Shown: positions 42,361 to 54,179 of the stretch, piece after piece | Layout of the letters: every line of letters begins with the position of its first letter | Numbering within the stretch: the stretch's first letter is position 1 | NCBI GenBank assembly: GCA_934045905.1 | Contig: OW203763.1 | Location: 41,569,172 to 41,633,171 of the forward strand | Direction of reading: 5' to 3' | DNA: 64,000 bases | Source of the DNA: Leuctra nigra | Lineage: Eukaryota; Arthropoda; Insecta; Plecoptera; Leuctridae | Translations under genes and position numbers: made by a program | Notes under the pieces: generated by a model | The model's database searches: none | Told to the model about the DNA's origin: nothing | What the model saw: the letters and a program-made list of their open reading frames with translations, nothing else

Positions 42361-43163
42361 ATCTAATCTTCCCAAAAACCAATATACGTACTGAGGAGGG
42401 AACATACGTTATTGTCAACGTAGGTGATGGAAAATTTAAATTGGAATAGAAGCCCACCCCAACTAATTGTGGATACAAAAATATGTTTTAATAGTATACG
42501 TAACATTATTCTCTTCACATGAACAAAGTCAAGAAAAACGAATCAGTGCTATACGAGAAAATGAGGGAAATTTTAGTTTAAATGTTTGTGTCTATAATTC
42601 AAAAGTTGTTTCCCAGATATTCAAATATCAAGAAGGTAAAATTGGGACAATTTCAATGTTTAATATGGTGGTTAACTTGTTTATGTCGAAACATGCCGGC
42701 TGCACAACTAGTGGTGGGAATTGAGGGGAATTGCGAATACTGAGAGAACAAACTAGATTGGTGAAATTGGTATTCGAGATATTGTCACCGCTTTACATCG
42801 CATCGTGGCAGGGAAATGAAAATCGAATGCTTTTCGGACAATTCACAGTCATGTTATCAGTAGGATGTGAAACTGATCATCAACGTACTCCATGGCAATG
42901 CTCCAGTGTCAATGAATTCAATTAAAATAAAACTTCCTAGACAAGGGTGTAGACAAGTATTTAGGCTGTGACAATTGATTGTGTAGATATAACAGGTGAA
43001 GGAAACGTGGAAATAAATAAAAACACAAACTAAGAAGAAATTGGTACCAAATAAAAAACAAATGAGCGCAACTGGTGGTGAGACTGCCGAGCTAATACAG
43101 ATCACTCCAATAGAGGAGCGAGTTGCTACCCAGATGCATCTTCAGTCCATGGTTTGGGTGGTC
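42361..43163. other. AT-rich DNA, no recognised gene
   Basis: Frames at 42467-42724 and 42731-42925 have no domain that I recognise. The right end is interrupted by a piggyBac terminus at TTAA (43164-43167). Confidence 0.4.
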
Positions 43164-43280
43164 TTAACTCTTTGAAGCATGGCGGTATTAAAATTATACC
43201 GCATTTAAAATATTTTTCCGTAACTTGCAGCATCACGGTATATTTCTAATACCACATCCTGTCTGGTCCTAGTAGTGGCC

Positions 43281-43722
43281 CCCCACCGATGGCTGCCACC
43301 TTAGCGCGGTGGTGGGGTTTGCGTTGGCCAATGATCCATTGCAGCTACGCCGGCGAGCATATGCTCATGAGTAAGGGTTACCCTTGCCGGACAGATCAGT
43401 GGTGAGGCCCAGACCAAGAGCAGCCAGGGTCGGCCTAACCATGCCCTCCCTTGAATTTGCGGTCCCCTCGGGCCGGCCTCCCCCCTCGAGATGGTGATCC
43501 CCCTGAAAACGGGTTCAGCCGGCCCGAATCCTCACACCCCCCGGTCCGTCCCCATTCCGGCCTGGCCTTCCCACCAGTGCTGGACTCCCCCGGATCGGGC
43601 CCGTTAGGTCGACCCCCTCCCATTGCCCTCCAATTATGATCAACAAAGTTAAATATAACAAATAATGTGCGCAATATAACCTCGTCGTTGACGCGCCATT
43701 AAACAAAACTAATCTAATCTAA
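43281..43722 (+). mobile_element. Full-length SINE-like retroposon with 14-bp target duplication
   Basis: The perfect direct repeat TCCTAGTAGTGGCC at 43267-43280 and 43723-43736 brackets the element, fixing its ends: 5' CCCACCGATGGCTGCCACCT and 3' AACTAATCTAATCTAATC. This copy proves that the AATCT microsatellite is the 3' tail and that insertion was by target-primed reverse transcription. It is the only plus-strand copy here. It lies in the piggyBac leader, so it is younger than that element. Confidence 0.95.
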
Positions 43723-44124
43723 TCCTAGTAGTGGCCGTAACGCATGGTAGATGGCGCGGAGGTGTACAAATGAGAGAATGATCACAGCCTTCTATAATGT
43801 CAAGTTATGTTCGCCACTTTCAAGGTTTGGAGAACTGTCAGATGATATTTCATTCTCGGAAGGTAAGTAGCGGCATTTTCATTGTTATAACCATTTTCCG
43901 ATTACAGGAATGCATTGATGAAATTAAAAAAATATTGAAACGCACATTTTAGTGTTACCATTGATTAGAAATATGATGTTATATACGTGTGTTCGAATTT
44001 TATACCGCCATGCATACAATGCATACAAAAACCATAACCCAACTTATTTCGAATTCTGTTTCACTTATTTTTATTACACATTTCGAAGTATCTAATTAAC
44101 TGTATGTTCTATTTTAGGAGTGAA

Positions 44125-45294
44125 ATGACGAAAAAACTTTCATCTGAGGAAATTGCCTCCTTAGTGGAAGATGAGGATGAAGATTCTGAGATCGCCGACC
44201 TTCCATCCGACGACGATTCTTTTTGCGATGGGGACAGTGACAGTAGTAGTGATATTGTAGAAGACAATGCGACGGATCCTGTACAAGATATAATTTCAGA
44301 ATCTGAAGATGAAGTGGATAATCCTCCAGTTGACGACAGCAGTAGCGAGGATGACATACCGCTTGCACAGCTTATAAATGCAGGTCAACCAGTTGGTATT
44401 GCTACTGGTCAGATTCGTAATCCACCTAAGTGGAATAAGCAATATGTGGTGGATGCTCCTCCTGATTTTGTACTGCCATCTGGTGTGGCTGATAATATTA
44501 ACTTGCAGGAACATACTCCTATGACCGTCTTCAGGGAGATAGTAACAGATGAGCTTATTGATCACATTGTCTTCCAAACAAACCTATATGCCCAGCAAAC
44601 AGGGAAAAGGTTTATTCCTACGACAAAAGTTGAGATAGAAACATTTATCGGAATAAACTATCTAATGGGAATAAAGGCTCAAGCCAGCTACCGTGACTAC
44701 TGGTCGTCCAATCCTCTCTTGAATTACCCGTTCATTTCTAAGCTTATGAACGTGAACCGCTTTGGATGGCTACTTTCCAATCTACACCTGAACGACAACA
44801 TTCTGGCACCGAAGCGAGGCACACCCAATTTCGATAAACTTTACAAGGTACGTCCTCTACTTGACAATATTTCCAAAAGATTTATCGAATGCCTTGAGCC
44901 GGTAAAATACTTTGCAGTCGATGAGTCGATGATCAAGTTCAAAGGCAGAAGTTCTATCAAACAGTATATGCCCAAAAAACCTATCAAGAGAGGTTACAAA
45001 GTATGGATGCTGTGTGAGAACAGTGGATATACTTACAAGTTCTGTATCTACACAGGCAAAGTAGGTGAAACAGTTGAGAAGAACTTGGGTGAGCGTGTAG
45101 TCAAAGATTTATGTTCCGTCATTGAAGATAATTGGCACCACGTATACTTTGACAATTACTTTTCAAGCCATAATCTCATGCAAGATCTTCGTGAAAAGAA
45201 AGTGCTTGCTTGCGGTACAATTCAAGCCAACAGAAAATTTCTACCCGAATTGCAGAATAAGAAGGGCATGAAGCGGGGCGACTATGACTCTTAA
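44125..45294 (+). pseudogene. piggyBac transposase, C-terminally truncated
   Basis: The frame starts MTKKLSSEEIASLVEDEDED and is acidic for ~100 residues. The DDE core begins with KVRPLLDNISKRF and shows FAVDESMIKFKGRSSIKQYM (first catalytic Asp) and VYFDNYFSSHNLM (second). It stops after KGMKRGDYDS at 45294, so the third Asp and the C-terminal zinc finger are missing. It is only distantly similar to the transposase at 32228, so this is a different piggyBac lineage. An in-frame Met at 44104 precedes the probable splice acceptor, so 44125 is the better start. Confidence 0.85.
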
Positions 45295-45300
45295 GTACAA

Positions 45301-46430
45301 ACAATAGTGTTCTTTACAAAAAAAAAGTAATAACACTCTATAGAGTTTCTTTGTCTAAGATGTAATCCTACGAATCATCAATCACCTAAGGCTATTCTTC
45401 AAAAAATCTCTAGTTGGACTTCTATCATTTTTATCGCTCTTTCACAATTTGCTTGCCGTGACTATGCTTTTTGTTCAGAAGAACGCGGCAGTTCCTTAAT
45501 ACTTTGAAAGCGTTGTCTTTGTTCATAAAGGAGACTATGGTTATTGCAAGAAATTACAACATACTGTTCAGAAATTAACTGTCTTTTGAAGAAGTCTTAG
45601 TCGGTACTGAACAATGGTCAATAGCAGATTTCTTTACTCAAATAACAACTTTATAACAACTACGAGACATCACAAACCTACTTCGCATGCGCGGAAACCA
45701 TAACATTAACGTGCATTTGGGGCGTGACTAACCTACAACCTACATCTCCGGAGCAGAATGCTCGCCTCTCATTAGCTGAGGAGCGTAATTCAAAAGAATA
45801 TTCACTATTATCTCATAAATTGACGTGGAAATGTTCCGATATCATATTTTATTCGTATGGATATGTTTACATCTAAGAACAAGTTGTCCAAATATTTTCC
45901 ATTAAGTCAATGCCGTACAGAATTGAATTTATACCTAATGATATTAGATGTATACAGACTGCGGTTGGATTGAACCAGGTACCCAGTAACCAATGCGTGT
46001 CAATATTTCTCCCACCAGAGGGCTCTGATAGTTTATGATGTTGTATATTGCTAGAACATGCCCAAGAGTGAACAATGTCACATGGGTGCTTTGCAAAAAA
46101 ATTAAAAAGGTAATGCCAGGGTCGACCCTTGTGTTCTGCGATAATCTTCTTGAGTAGTTGGAACTAAACAAAACATTGACAGAACTGCGATTATTGTAAA
46201 TATTGAATTAACCATGATTTGTTTTTGTCTGGGGCTTAACGTTGCACTGTTCTGCAGCGAGGCAAATGGCCATAAACCATGAATGTTACCATGAACATCA
46301 ATACTTTACAAATAACAAGCGTTACATTTAGCAGCGGGCCTTTTCTCGAGATCGTAGAAGAGGTTCACCTCTAGTGGAGCGGTCGCTCCACCCAGCCAAG
46401 TCGTACTATACACTCACACTCACTCAACAT
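45301..46430. other. AT-rich DNA, no recognised gene
   Basis: A small inverted repeat, GGAGCGGTCGCTCC, lies near 46377. No open frame looks coding. Confidence 0.4.
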
Positions 46431-46639
46431 ACCGTAAATGCCTAATAAACTGAGGAGCAGACCAACCACTTTTACTGTAAGCAACAACATGGCATTTTCG
46501 GCCTACTGGATCTCAAAATTGCGAAATCTCACATTGTTGTGAAATATCTTAATATCGAGCTATGGCCCACCCAACCACATATACCAAATTTGGGAACCAT
46601 ATGTTATGTCATTTGCGTGCTAGAGGACCGTGAAATACG

Positions 46640-47200
46640 TAAAATTACACCACTTTCTGATTCTGATGATATCACGAAACGTCGCTATCACCGCCACAGC
46701 CTAAACAGCTGAACCGATCAACCTGAAATGTTTACCACATATGCACTTTTGGCGTCTGATGATACCTTTGTTCTTATAATTTTTTTGTGCCGCCATTTTT
46801 AAACCGGAAGTGACGTCATATATCAAAAACGGCTGGACCGATTAGAGCGAAATTAGCGCCATTCGATTTAGAAGGTCATCTATAAGGAATACCAATAATT
46901 GAAGAAGAAATGTACTATTACCTAAACCGGAAATGACGTCATAAAAATGAAGAATCAGACTTTCATCTCTTACTACAAAATCTATACTTATTCAGAAGGC
47001 TAATAATGATACATTACATTTATATAAATACATTCTATAGGTGGCAGTAATTTTAGCCGCCATTTTGAAAACCGGAAGTGATGCCATATCTCGAAAACGG
47101 CTGAACCGATTGGAACGAAGCTTTCGCGTTTCTTCATGTAATATCATTTATAGCTTTATTTAGTAACAAACGCAACTTTTCTTAGTTATCAAATCGGAAG
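46640..47200. repeat. Degenerate internal repeats with AAAACGGCTGRACCGATT core
   Basis: Blocks near 46700, 46790-46870, 46925 and 47060-47130 repeat the order GCCGCCATTTT, AAACCGGAAGTGACGTCATA, AAAAACGGCTGGACCGATT. I have seen similar cassettes in long inverted repeats of insect DNA transposons. No partner arm is visible here, so this may be one arm of a broken element. Confidence 0.5.
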
Positions 47201-47285
47201 TGGCTTATTTTTTTAAAGGAATTAGTAATTGTTGCTCCGAAATGTGTTGCACGTTGAGAGAATAATCTAAAAAATGGAGTGATAT

Positions 47286-47680
47286 CCACATAAAAAACAC
47301 TACATGTAAAAATACCAGCCAAGTCTCTTCAACTATAAAAAACAGAAGAAATCTAAAAATTCAGCACTGAAAAGTAGTGATATCAAAAAATGGGCCAAGT
47401 CAAAACTTAATTTTAAAAACCAAAATATACTTGGCGCATCGTGTACATAAATAGTATAGAAGTGTATGCCAAAAATGAAATGTATCTAAATATATATAAT
47501 ATATACCTATAATGCTCCTAAAAACGATGCGCCAAGTATATTTTGGATTTTAAAATTAAGTTTTGACTTGTCCCATTTTTTGATATCACTACTTTTCAGT
47601 GCTAAATTTTAAGATTTCTTCTATTTTTTATAGTTGAAGAGACTTGGCAAGTATTTTTACTTGTAGTGTTTTTTATGGGG
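47286..47680. mobile_element. 395-bp foldback element with ~150-bp arms
   Basis: The left arm (CCACATAAAAAACACTACAT ... ACTTGGCGCATCG) and right arm (CGATGCGCCAAGTATATTTT ... TAGTGTTTTTTATGGGG) are complementary almost throughout, with a loop of ~85 bp. A related single arm lies at 58685-58875. Confidence 0.85.
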
Positions 47681-48302
47681 TGAGGAATTACGCCACTCCA
47701 CACTGGATTCATAAAGCTCAAGTTCTATTGAAGAAACGTACTCTTTGTATCTTTCGTGCTTGTCGGTTCAGTTTGAACACACCTTTTTAAATACAAAACT
47801 TATAACTCAAAACAAGTAAGAGGAACCCGTGTGCAATTTCATTTCAATGCCAGAAAAAAATCGGGAATAAAGCATATTTCCTCAACGATTTGTCTAGATA
47901 TTCATGCTTACATTTTTTGTAAATATACATTCAATGGCGCCAGGGACGAAGCCAGGAGTGGGCGCAAAAAAGTCTCCTGCCCAAAAATCCACCCAAAAAT
48001 TATAATAGTATAATTAATAATTATTTTAAATATTAATTATTATTGTAAATTATGAAATAGTATATTTAACATTTTACAATTGCGTTGCATGAAACTGCTC
48101 AGTTGCTCCGTATTTTGCTAAGTCAGATAGAATCAAGTGATCTTAGAAGTCACTTGTGTTTCTAGATCTGAGGTTTTATTTTCATTCAGACGTGCATAAA
48201 CTGGCTAGAGGGTATTTATGTACGCAATGATGTCAGCAAGACTATGCTCTGTCGGCATGCTTGTGAGCAGTATTAGTGAAGCCCAGTCAGTTGTGATATA
48301 AA
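47681..48302. other. AT-rich DNA, no recognised gene
   Basis: No coding or repeat signal was seen before the hAT pseudogene. Confidence 0.4.
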
Positions 48303-50470
48303 TGTCCAAGAAGAGAGTTCTGTCTGCGCATAGCGCTGGCATTTAAAGTTCCTTCAAACGTAAAGCTAGTGCTAATACAATTGAAGTTAAGTTGCTGATG
48401 AAAGTGATAACAATCCGTGTGGTGCTAGGGAAGCAGGCAGTGATTCGATCGGTTACGACGAAATAGTATTTATCTAGAGTGATCAAGAGTTTACAGTGGC
48501 AATGACGACTCAGGTTGAAGTGATAATGAAGATTATGGAACGTGGATTGAGAAACGTCGTGCATCCTCTGATCAACAATTAGTGTCAGTGTAAGAAGCAC
48601 CGATAATTTCAACGTCTCAAGTTTCGCAAGCTCATCCTGGACCTTGTGATCTGTCGCAATCCAAGCTGGCTGGCCCCACTCAACCGAAACTTCCACATTT
48701 CCCCACTACGAAGTTCGGTAAAAGATTGGCGAAGTTTTAAATCGGTGTGGTACACGAGATTTCCTTGGTTGGAATCTAGTGTAAGTTCAAAATGCATCGT
48801 TTTGTTTTCTTTTCAATGCTTGCATTTCAATCGGAAGGATTTAATTGGAAAAGAGCTTTAGAAAGTGACTCAGGATTTAAAAAAAACACATGAACGTAGC
48901 CAAAACCATTTATCATGCCAAACAAGTCTAATAAACTTCGAACAAGCAACCTCGGAAGGTGGGAAATCAATGACTGCCCAAATTAGCGATGGCTATGTCG
49001 AGTTTGTGAAGGAAAATGTGGAGTACATGAAAGTTGTGATTGACTGCCTCCTACACACTGCCGTGCAAGGTAAAGCACAGAGAGGCCATGATGACAGTAC
49101 ATCGAGTTACAACAGGTTTGACTTTCTAGAGACTTTGTCACTTTTGGCGAAACATAGCGCGGTAGTTAGGAAAAAAATTGAAAACAGACCTCAAAACACA
49201 AAATACACACACCACTCTATTCAGAATAAAATATTTCATTTTTTGTCAAGTATGGTAATTGAAAGAATTGGCAGCGAAGTGCGTGAAGCACATTACTTTG
49301 CAATCACGGCAGAAGAAAGTAAGGACATCGCAATGAAGGAACAATTATATTTCAATTGTGATTCGTTGCTACCTCCGAGGTGCGGTTTATTAGCGTTTTG
49401 TTGGCTATCCGAGTGCACGTTCACTCAATGCACGTTCACTCAATGCTCGTTCACTCAATGCTCGTTCACTCAATGCTCGATAACTCAATGCTCGTTCACT
49501 CAATGCTCGTTCACTCAATGCTCGTTCACTCAATGCTCGTTCAATCAATGCTCGTTCACTCAATGCTCGTTCACTCAATGCTCGTTCACTCAATGCTCGT
49601 TCACTCAATGCTCGTTCACTCAATGCTCGTTCACTCAATGCTCGTTCACTCAATGCTCGTTCACTCAATGCTCGTTCACTCAATGCTCGTTCACTCAATG
49701 CTCATTCACTCAATGCTCGTTCACTCAATGCTCATTCACTCAATGCTCGTTCACTCAATGCTCGTTCACTCAATGCTCGTTCACTCAATGCTCGTTCACT
49801 CAATGCTCGTTCACTCAATGCTCGTTCACTCAATGCTCGTTCACTCAATGCTCGTTCACTCAATGCTCATTCACTCAATGCTCGTTCACTCAATGCTCGT
49901 TCACTCAATGCTCGTTCACTCAATGCTCGTTCACTCAATGCTCGATCACTCAATGCTCGTTCACTCAATGCTCGTTCACTCAATGCTCGTTCACTCAATG
50001 CTCGATCACTCAATGCTCGTTCACTCAATGCTCATTCGCTTCTCACGTACACAAAGCATGCATTGATTAGAAGCTCAATTGACGTAAAGAACTGCGTAGC
50101 ACAAACATACGACGGAGTAATTAATTATGAGTGTTCAAACAACTGTTTAGAAAAGGTCCTGATGGCGTTCCTCACGCTATTTATGTGCATTGTTTTAATC
50201 ACAAACTAAATTTAGTTATCGTGATATCGGTTAAGAGTGCATCAAACTTCTTTAAGCTCTTAGAAGATTTATATGTGTTTCTTTCCGGTTCTGCAACACA
50301 TTGAAAATTTTTGGAAGTCCAAAAAGAAATTCGATCAAGTAGTAAAATAACCAAACAAAATAAATTGTGTGATACAAGATGAACGTGCCAGGTAGCAGAT
50401 TGTGTGGCTATCAAAAGTCTGTTATATGCGGTTTTGGTAACGCTTACAAATATTTATACAAGGGTAATTC
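48303..50470 (+). pseudogene. hAT transposase (TTF finger + DUF4371), disrupted
   Basis: Fragments in order are: MSKKRVLSAHSAG (48303); SFKSVWYTRFPWLESSVSS (48730), the TTF-type finger entry whose first Cys residues have changed; GFNWKRAL in a neighbouring frame; then one long frame from 48865 with THERSQNHLSC, ENVEYMKVVIDCLLH, LETLSLLAKHSAV, YTHHSIQNKIFHFLSSMVIE and AHYFAITAEESKDIAMKEQL. The 15-bp minisatellite then replaces the next part. Beyond it come KNCVAQTYDGV, AIYVHCFNHKLNLV (50170-50215), NFFKLLEDLYVFLSGSATH and CVAIKSLLYAVL. This is the architecture of DUF4371 hAT transposases related to ZMYM proteins. Shifts and stops make it inactive. Confidence 0.8.
49414..50038. repeat. 15-bp minisatellite, about 42 copies, inside the hAT gene
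   Basis: The unit is GCTCGTTCACTCAAT, with rare variants (ATAACT, CATTCACT, GATCACT, TTCAATCAAT). Since 15 is a multiple of 3 and the unit has no stop, it extends the upstream transposase frame as repeated CSFTQ to 50070. It also leaves another frame (HSMLV) and a reverse frame (SERAL) open, so these long frames are not genes. Confidence 0.97.
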
Positions 50471-51703
50471 CATTCTACATCACCCAAAGTCGTAACGCAT
50501 AGAATTGTATTGTTCCCACATATAAGGTGATCTCAAATCTCTAGTTTCAGTTCGTTTCAAGTCGCTCTTCTCAAATAACAGAAATTTAAAGATAGCGCGG
50601 GGGTTAAAAAAGGGGTTTATAAGCTCCAGAAGAAATGCTGGCATTTCCATACCATTCAAGATATCAGGAGATCTTTACGGTGCACATTTTGCGCCAATTA
50701 AGATTTTCAGGATACTGCCAAGGCAACTTTAGTACATATCGCATTTTGAACTATTTTAGTGGTGCCGAAATCATGAAATACTAGAAATTTTCACTTGGAA
50801 AGGTTCGGTGAGAGAAAGATTTTTTCCGCATCAGATACGAACAGCGAAGTTGATTCTATTAAAGGGCGACAACAGTCAGAATATGAAAAATTACCATCAT
50901 TTCATCTTGTCATGTTTATAGATAATTGATAAGTGCAAATGTGCCAACGGTATTGTAATAATTAATAATAATTATTGACTGTATTGCATATTAGTTCACA
51001 TGAGATTTGTCTTATGGTATCAACATTCTTTGAGCAGACTGTAATAGATATTTAATGTGTTGTGTTATGATGATGCATGAAATTGTTTAGTTTATGGCTA
51101 TTTTATTACTATTTCAAGTGTCAGCAAGCGCTTAGTGTAAACAATTTGGCTCCAGTTACAGAGAGTGGGAGTGAGACGTGCAGGAATGTACCTTCTGTAC
51201 AAAAAATATGGGACCTTCTTGGTGTATAAAACAGTAGCGATTTGTTTTTATATTTATTTGCAGCTAAACGGTTCAACTCACAGAAAATTTTAAAAGAGAT
51301 AAAATGAAGGAAACACTCCTATTTATATGTAGCAGAGCTTCTTTTATTTCTATCTATTTTGGTTCTCCTACGTTCCCAATAGACATTTTGCGTCCAGCTT
51401 ATTCCTTATGGGACTAAAATTCTTTGCATACTTTCGATTAAAATCACGTTTTCGATTTGCTGCTCTCACTATCACTACCGGATTGGTACCTTCTCATATG
51501 TCTTACAGATATTAATAGTTTGATGTGTAATTATGGGTAAATTTTAATTTCTGACCGTTGCCCCCCTTTAAAAAACCAAATAGCAAATATAAATCAATTA
51601 TTTTAACCACATTATGCACTTCTTCTTCATCTTTCTAACAAAATGTTGGGAGAGAATATTTTCGATAAAAATCGCTTGGTTTTGCTTCTTTCCGTGCTAT
51701 TTT
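50471..51703. other. AT-rich DNA, possible decayed 3' part of the hAT gene
   Basis: No recognisable motif lies beyond the first tens of bases. No tandem or inverted repeat was noticed. Confidence 0.35.
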
Positions 51704-51855
51704 CAGGGGCGGATATAAACTATTGTCATTGGGGGGGGGGGGGGGGGGGGGGGGGCATTTTTTAAAATACGGGAGGGGGTCTGTGGGATACCCCCAAACT
51801 CGAGCGTCCGCAGAATTTCTGCCAGAAGGTGGGATCAAAGCTGTCATGCCACTAG
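51704..51855. mobile_element. hAT-like terminus (CAGGGGCGGA) with a 25-base G run
   Basis: CAGGGGCGGATATAAACTAT begins at 51704 and resembles the CAGGGGCGGA ends common in hAT elements. An uninterrupted run of 25 Gs (51731-51755) follows. The opposite end was not found. The run makes local assembly length unreliable. Confidence 0.4.
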
Positions 51856-53708
51856 ACGTAACTTTGCAGTTATAGGCTGTTCAATTTACGCTGACAACGC
51901 CGTTAGGGTGTAAATAAGCAGCACCATCCAGACCTTCCATCTGAATTCACACTTTGCCAACCTAAACTCTCCAAATAAAATCCGCTAACTTGAATGTGCC
52001 ACCTAGTTCTAGCTGATTTTCATTTTGTTGTGTTGGTTCTAGCGTAGTACATCATTTTCGTTGCCATCTTCACCACCATAATCATTGTACAGAAGATTTG
52101 AACAAACTGTACATCATATCGACGAACATTATTTAAGTTCGTCCTAAATCGTAGAGAAATGCACTAAATTAATGTGTAAAATTTTACATTTTCAAAGCCT
52201 GTAAAGCCGTAACCCAGGTGTGTAGATGCGCATTCTACACGTTTGTGTATAAGCGGATGGTCGCCTACCCTCGCCTGAAGTACATACCGTTGAACTACAA
52301 ACATCTCTGTCCGATCTATCGTAAGTCTCGCAAATCACGAAGCAAGTCTTGCGGTCGACCAATCATCTGGCAGTGTTGGAATCACGTGTCGGCACGTCAT
52401 TGCATCTTGCACGCAACGCCATCTCTCACCATGACGTGAGAATTTTAAGGCAGTTTCAATACTAAATGTATCATCCCAAGTCCATCAAAAAGTTCCCGAA
52501 ATTCCCCAGGAGAAGGAGAATAAGAGACAAAAATAGCGCATAGTACGTCTGCTCTCAGTTTCAATAGGATTTGAAAAGTTGAAGCGTAAAGTGTCACTAC
52601 CGTTCCGTTTTAATTAGACGCAAGTCGTCATTCGGCGCATTGACGCAAATCAAACGGCGTGAAATTATCAAGTTAATGTGAAAATTGGAAAAGCTGGGAG
52701 ATGATCAGCGAAGCGGAAAGGCGTCGATATCGAGAGGAGAAGAACTGGATTAAAAGAGCGACGACCATTTGATCTAATCAAAGAATTCCATTGTGGTATA
52801 GAGGTTAACCATGGCATCGTTTACAGGTCGATTCAGGCTCGACATCAAGCACAACACATCAAACAAAATATTACCATAGACGCGTCCATCCTACCAATAA
52901 GAATATTTCAACGAGCATAAACTAAACATTAAGACTAAATAGTTATTATTAGTATGTGTTTGTTTTTCGCCCATTGCGGTGTAAGTAATTAAGTGAGTTA
53001 CATGCATTACTGTTACAAGAAGCTACGTTACGATCATCTTCTGCAGTGAGCCGAGAGAATCCGTCTTCAACATGAAATGGAGACCAAATCCAGACGAGAG
53101 GGAAGAAGACAAGGTCAATGATAGGCAGGTGGTCGTTGAGGTTCACTCCATTATAGGTCGAACCCATTTCCTATATTTGTTTCGAATGAACAGATCAGCC
53201 TCAACAAACTTACGGAATATGTTTTAGTCACAGAAATGACCAATCACCTGGGAGATTCTTCTTGCACACAACCGAATGAAGAAAACGCGCGCAGAATGTT
53301 TAAAATTAAATTAAATATTAAATCTAATTAAATATATTACAATATTACTATATGGAATCTAGACACATCAGAGAAGCATCAGAGTGAGCATATTTTCTTG
53401 TTAAACTAGGAAAAGACTGTATAATTTCCAGTTAGTTGCGTGTGAGCTTCACCTTTCACAAATGTGATCCACGACTTTACCAACTCACTTTAATTTATAT
53501 TTTGATATATTCCTTTTTATTGTAGTAAGTTCATTCATTACGTTTCATCTTCCTTTTGTTACCCTTACTTTGATTTATTTTGGTTGATGTGTTACCTTGT
53601 GTGACCAAAACTATATGCAATGTCGACTGCCACCCCTGCCTCTATCTCGATTCTCGAAAGCGCATGCACACTCGCACTTCAATCCAGCTTCAACCATCAG
53701 TTGCATCA
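51856..53708. other. Low-signal DNA, no recognised gene
   Basis: A frame at 52218-52439 (KYIPLNYKHLCPIYRKSRKS) follows an AACCCAG acceptor-like site but matches nothing I know. Sequence at 52450-52900 has broken frames only. Confidence 0.35.
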
Positions 53709-54179
53709 GTTGTCATTATCAAATTATCAAAATTTATCAACCTAGTCGAGTAGCATATCAAATGAAAGCTTATAATTAGTACAACAAATTAAAACAAATA
53801 TTACACTGTTAGAACAAAGTGTTTTACTTTTCTGTTTAAGACATATCTGACTGCTCGAAAAACGTGTGAAAACTAAGACGTTCAGTTGTTTGCTTCTGTG
53901 CCGGTCGCAAAAGTGTTTGAAATTCGCATCTGAAAAAATTGACCATCTTAAAATAAATGTTTTAAAATGAAATGCCGTCTTTGAAAATTAAGACATTTAT
54001 AATATTCAGATACATCTTACTTTCAAACCATTTGAATTTCTGTTGATTCAAATGTTTGACGTATTTTAGATGTTTCTCTTTGTAATATCATGTAAGATGT
54101 CAAACGTTATTTCAAATGGCGTGATGTTTTCTCAGCCAATCATCTATGAGATACGGATCACATGACCCAAGCCACCAAA

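Larger units (their letters stand above)
43168..45300 (+). mobile_element. piggyBac-type element, 3' end missing
   Basis: It is preceded by TTAA (43164-43167) and begins CTCTTTGAAGCATGGCGGTA. An internal complement, TATACCGCCATGC, lies at about 44002. The leader carries a SINE insertion and ends with an acceptor TCTATTTTAG at 44118, then the transposase gene. No right terminus is recognisable after the gene breaks off. Confidence 0.65.

Noticed and set aside
43168..43722. SINE copy as part of the piggyBac leader
   Set aside because: The perfect 14-bp duplication shows that it is a later insertion.
49380..50066. HSMLV repeat protein and reverse SERAL repeat protein
   Set aside because: They are alternative readings of the 15-bp minisatellite; only the CSFTQ frame is continuous with a real (decayed) gene.
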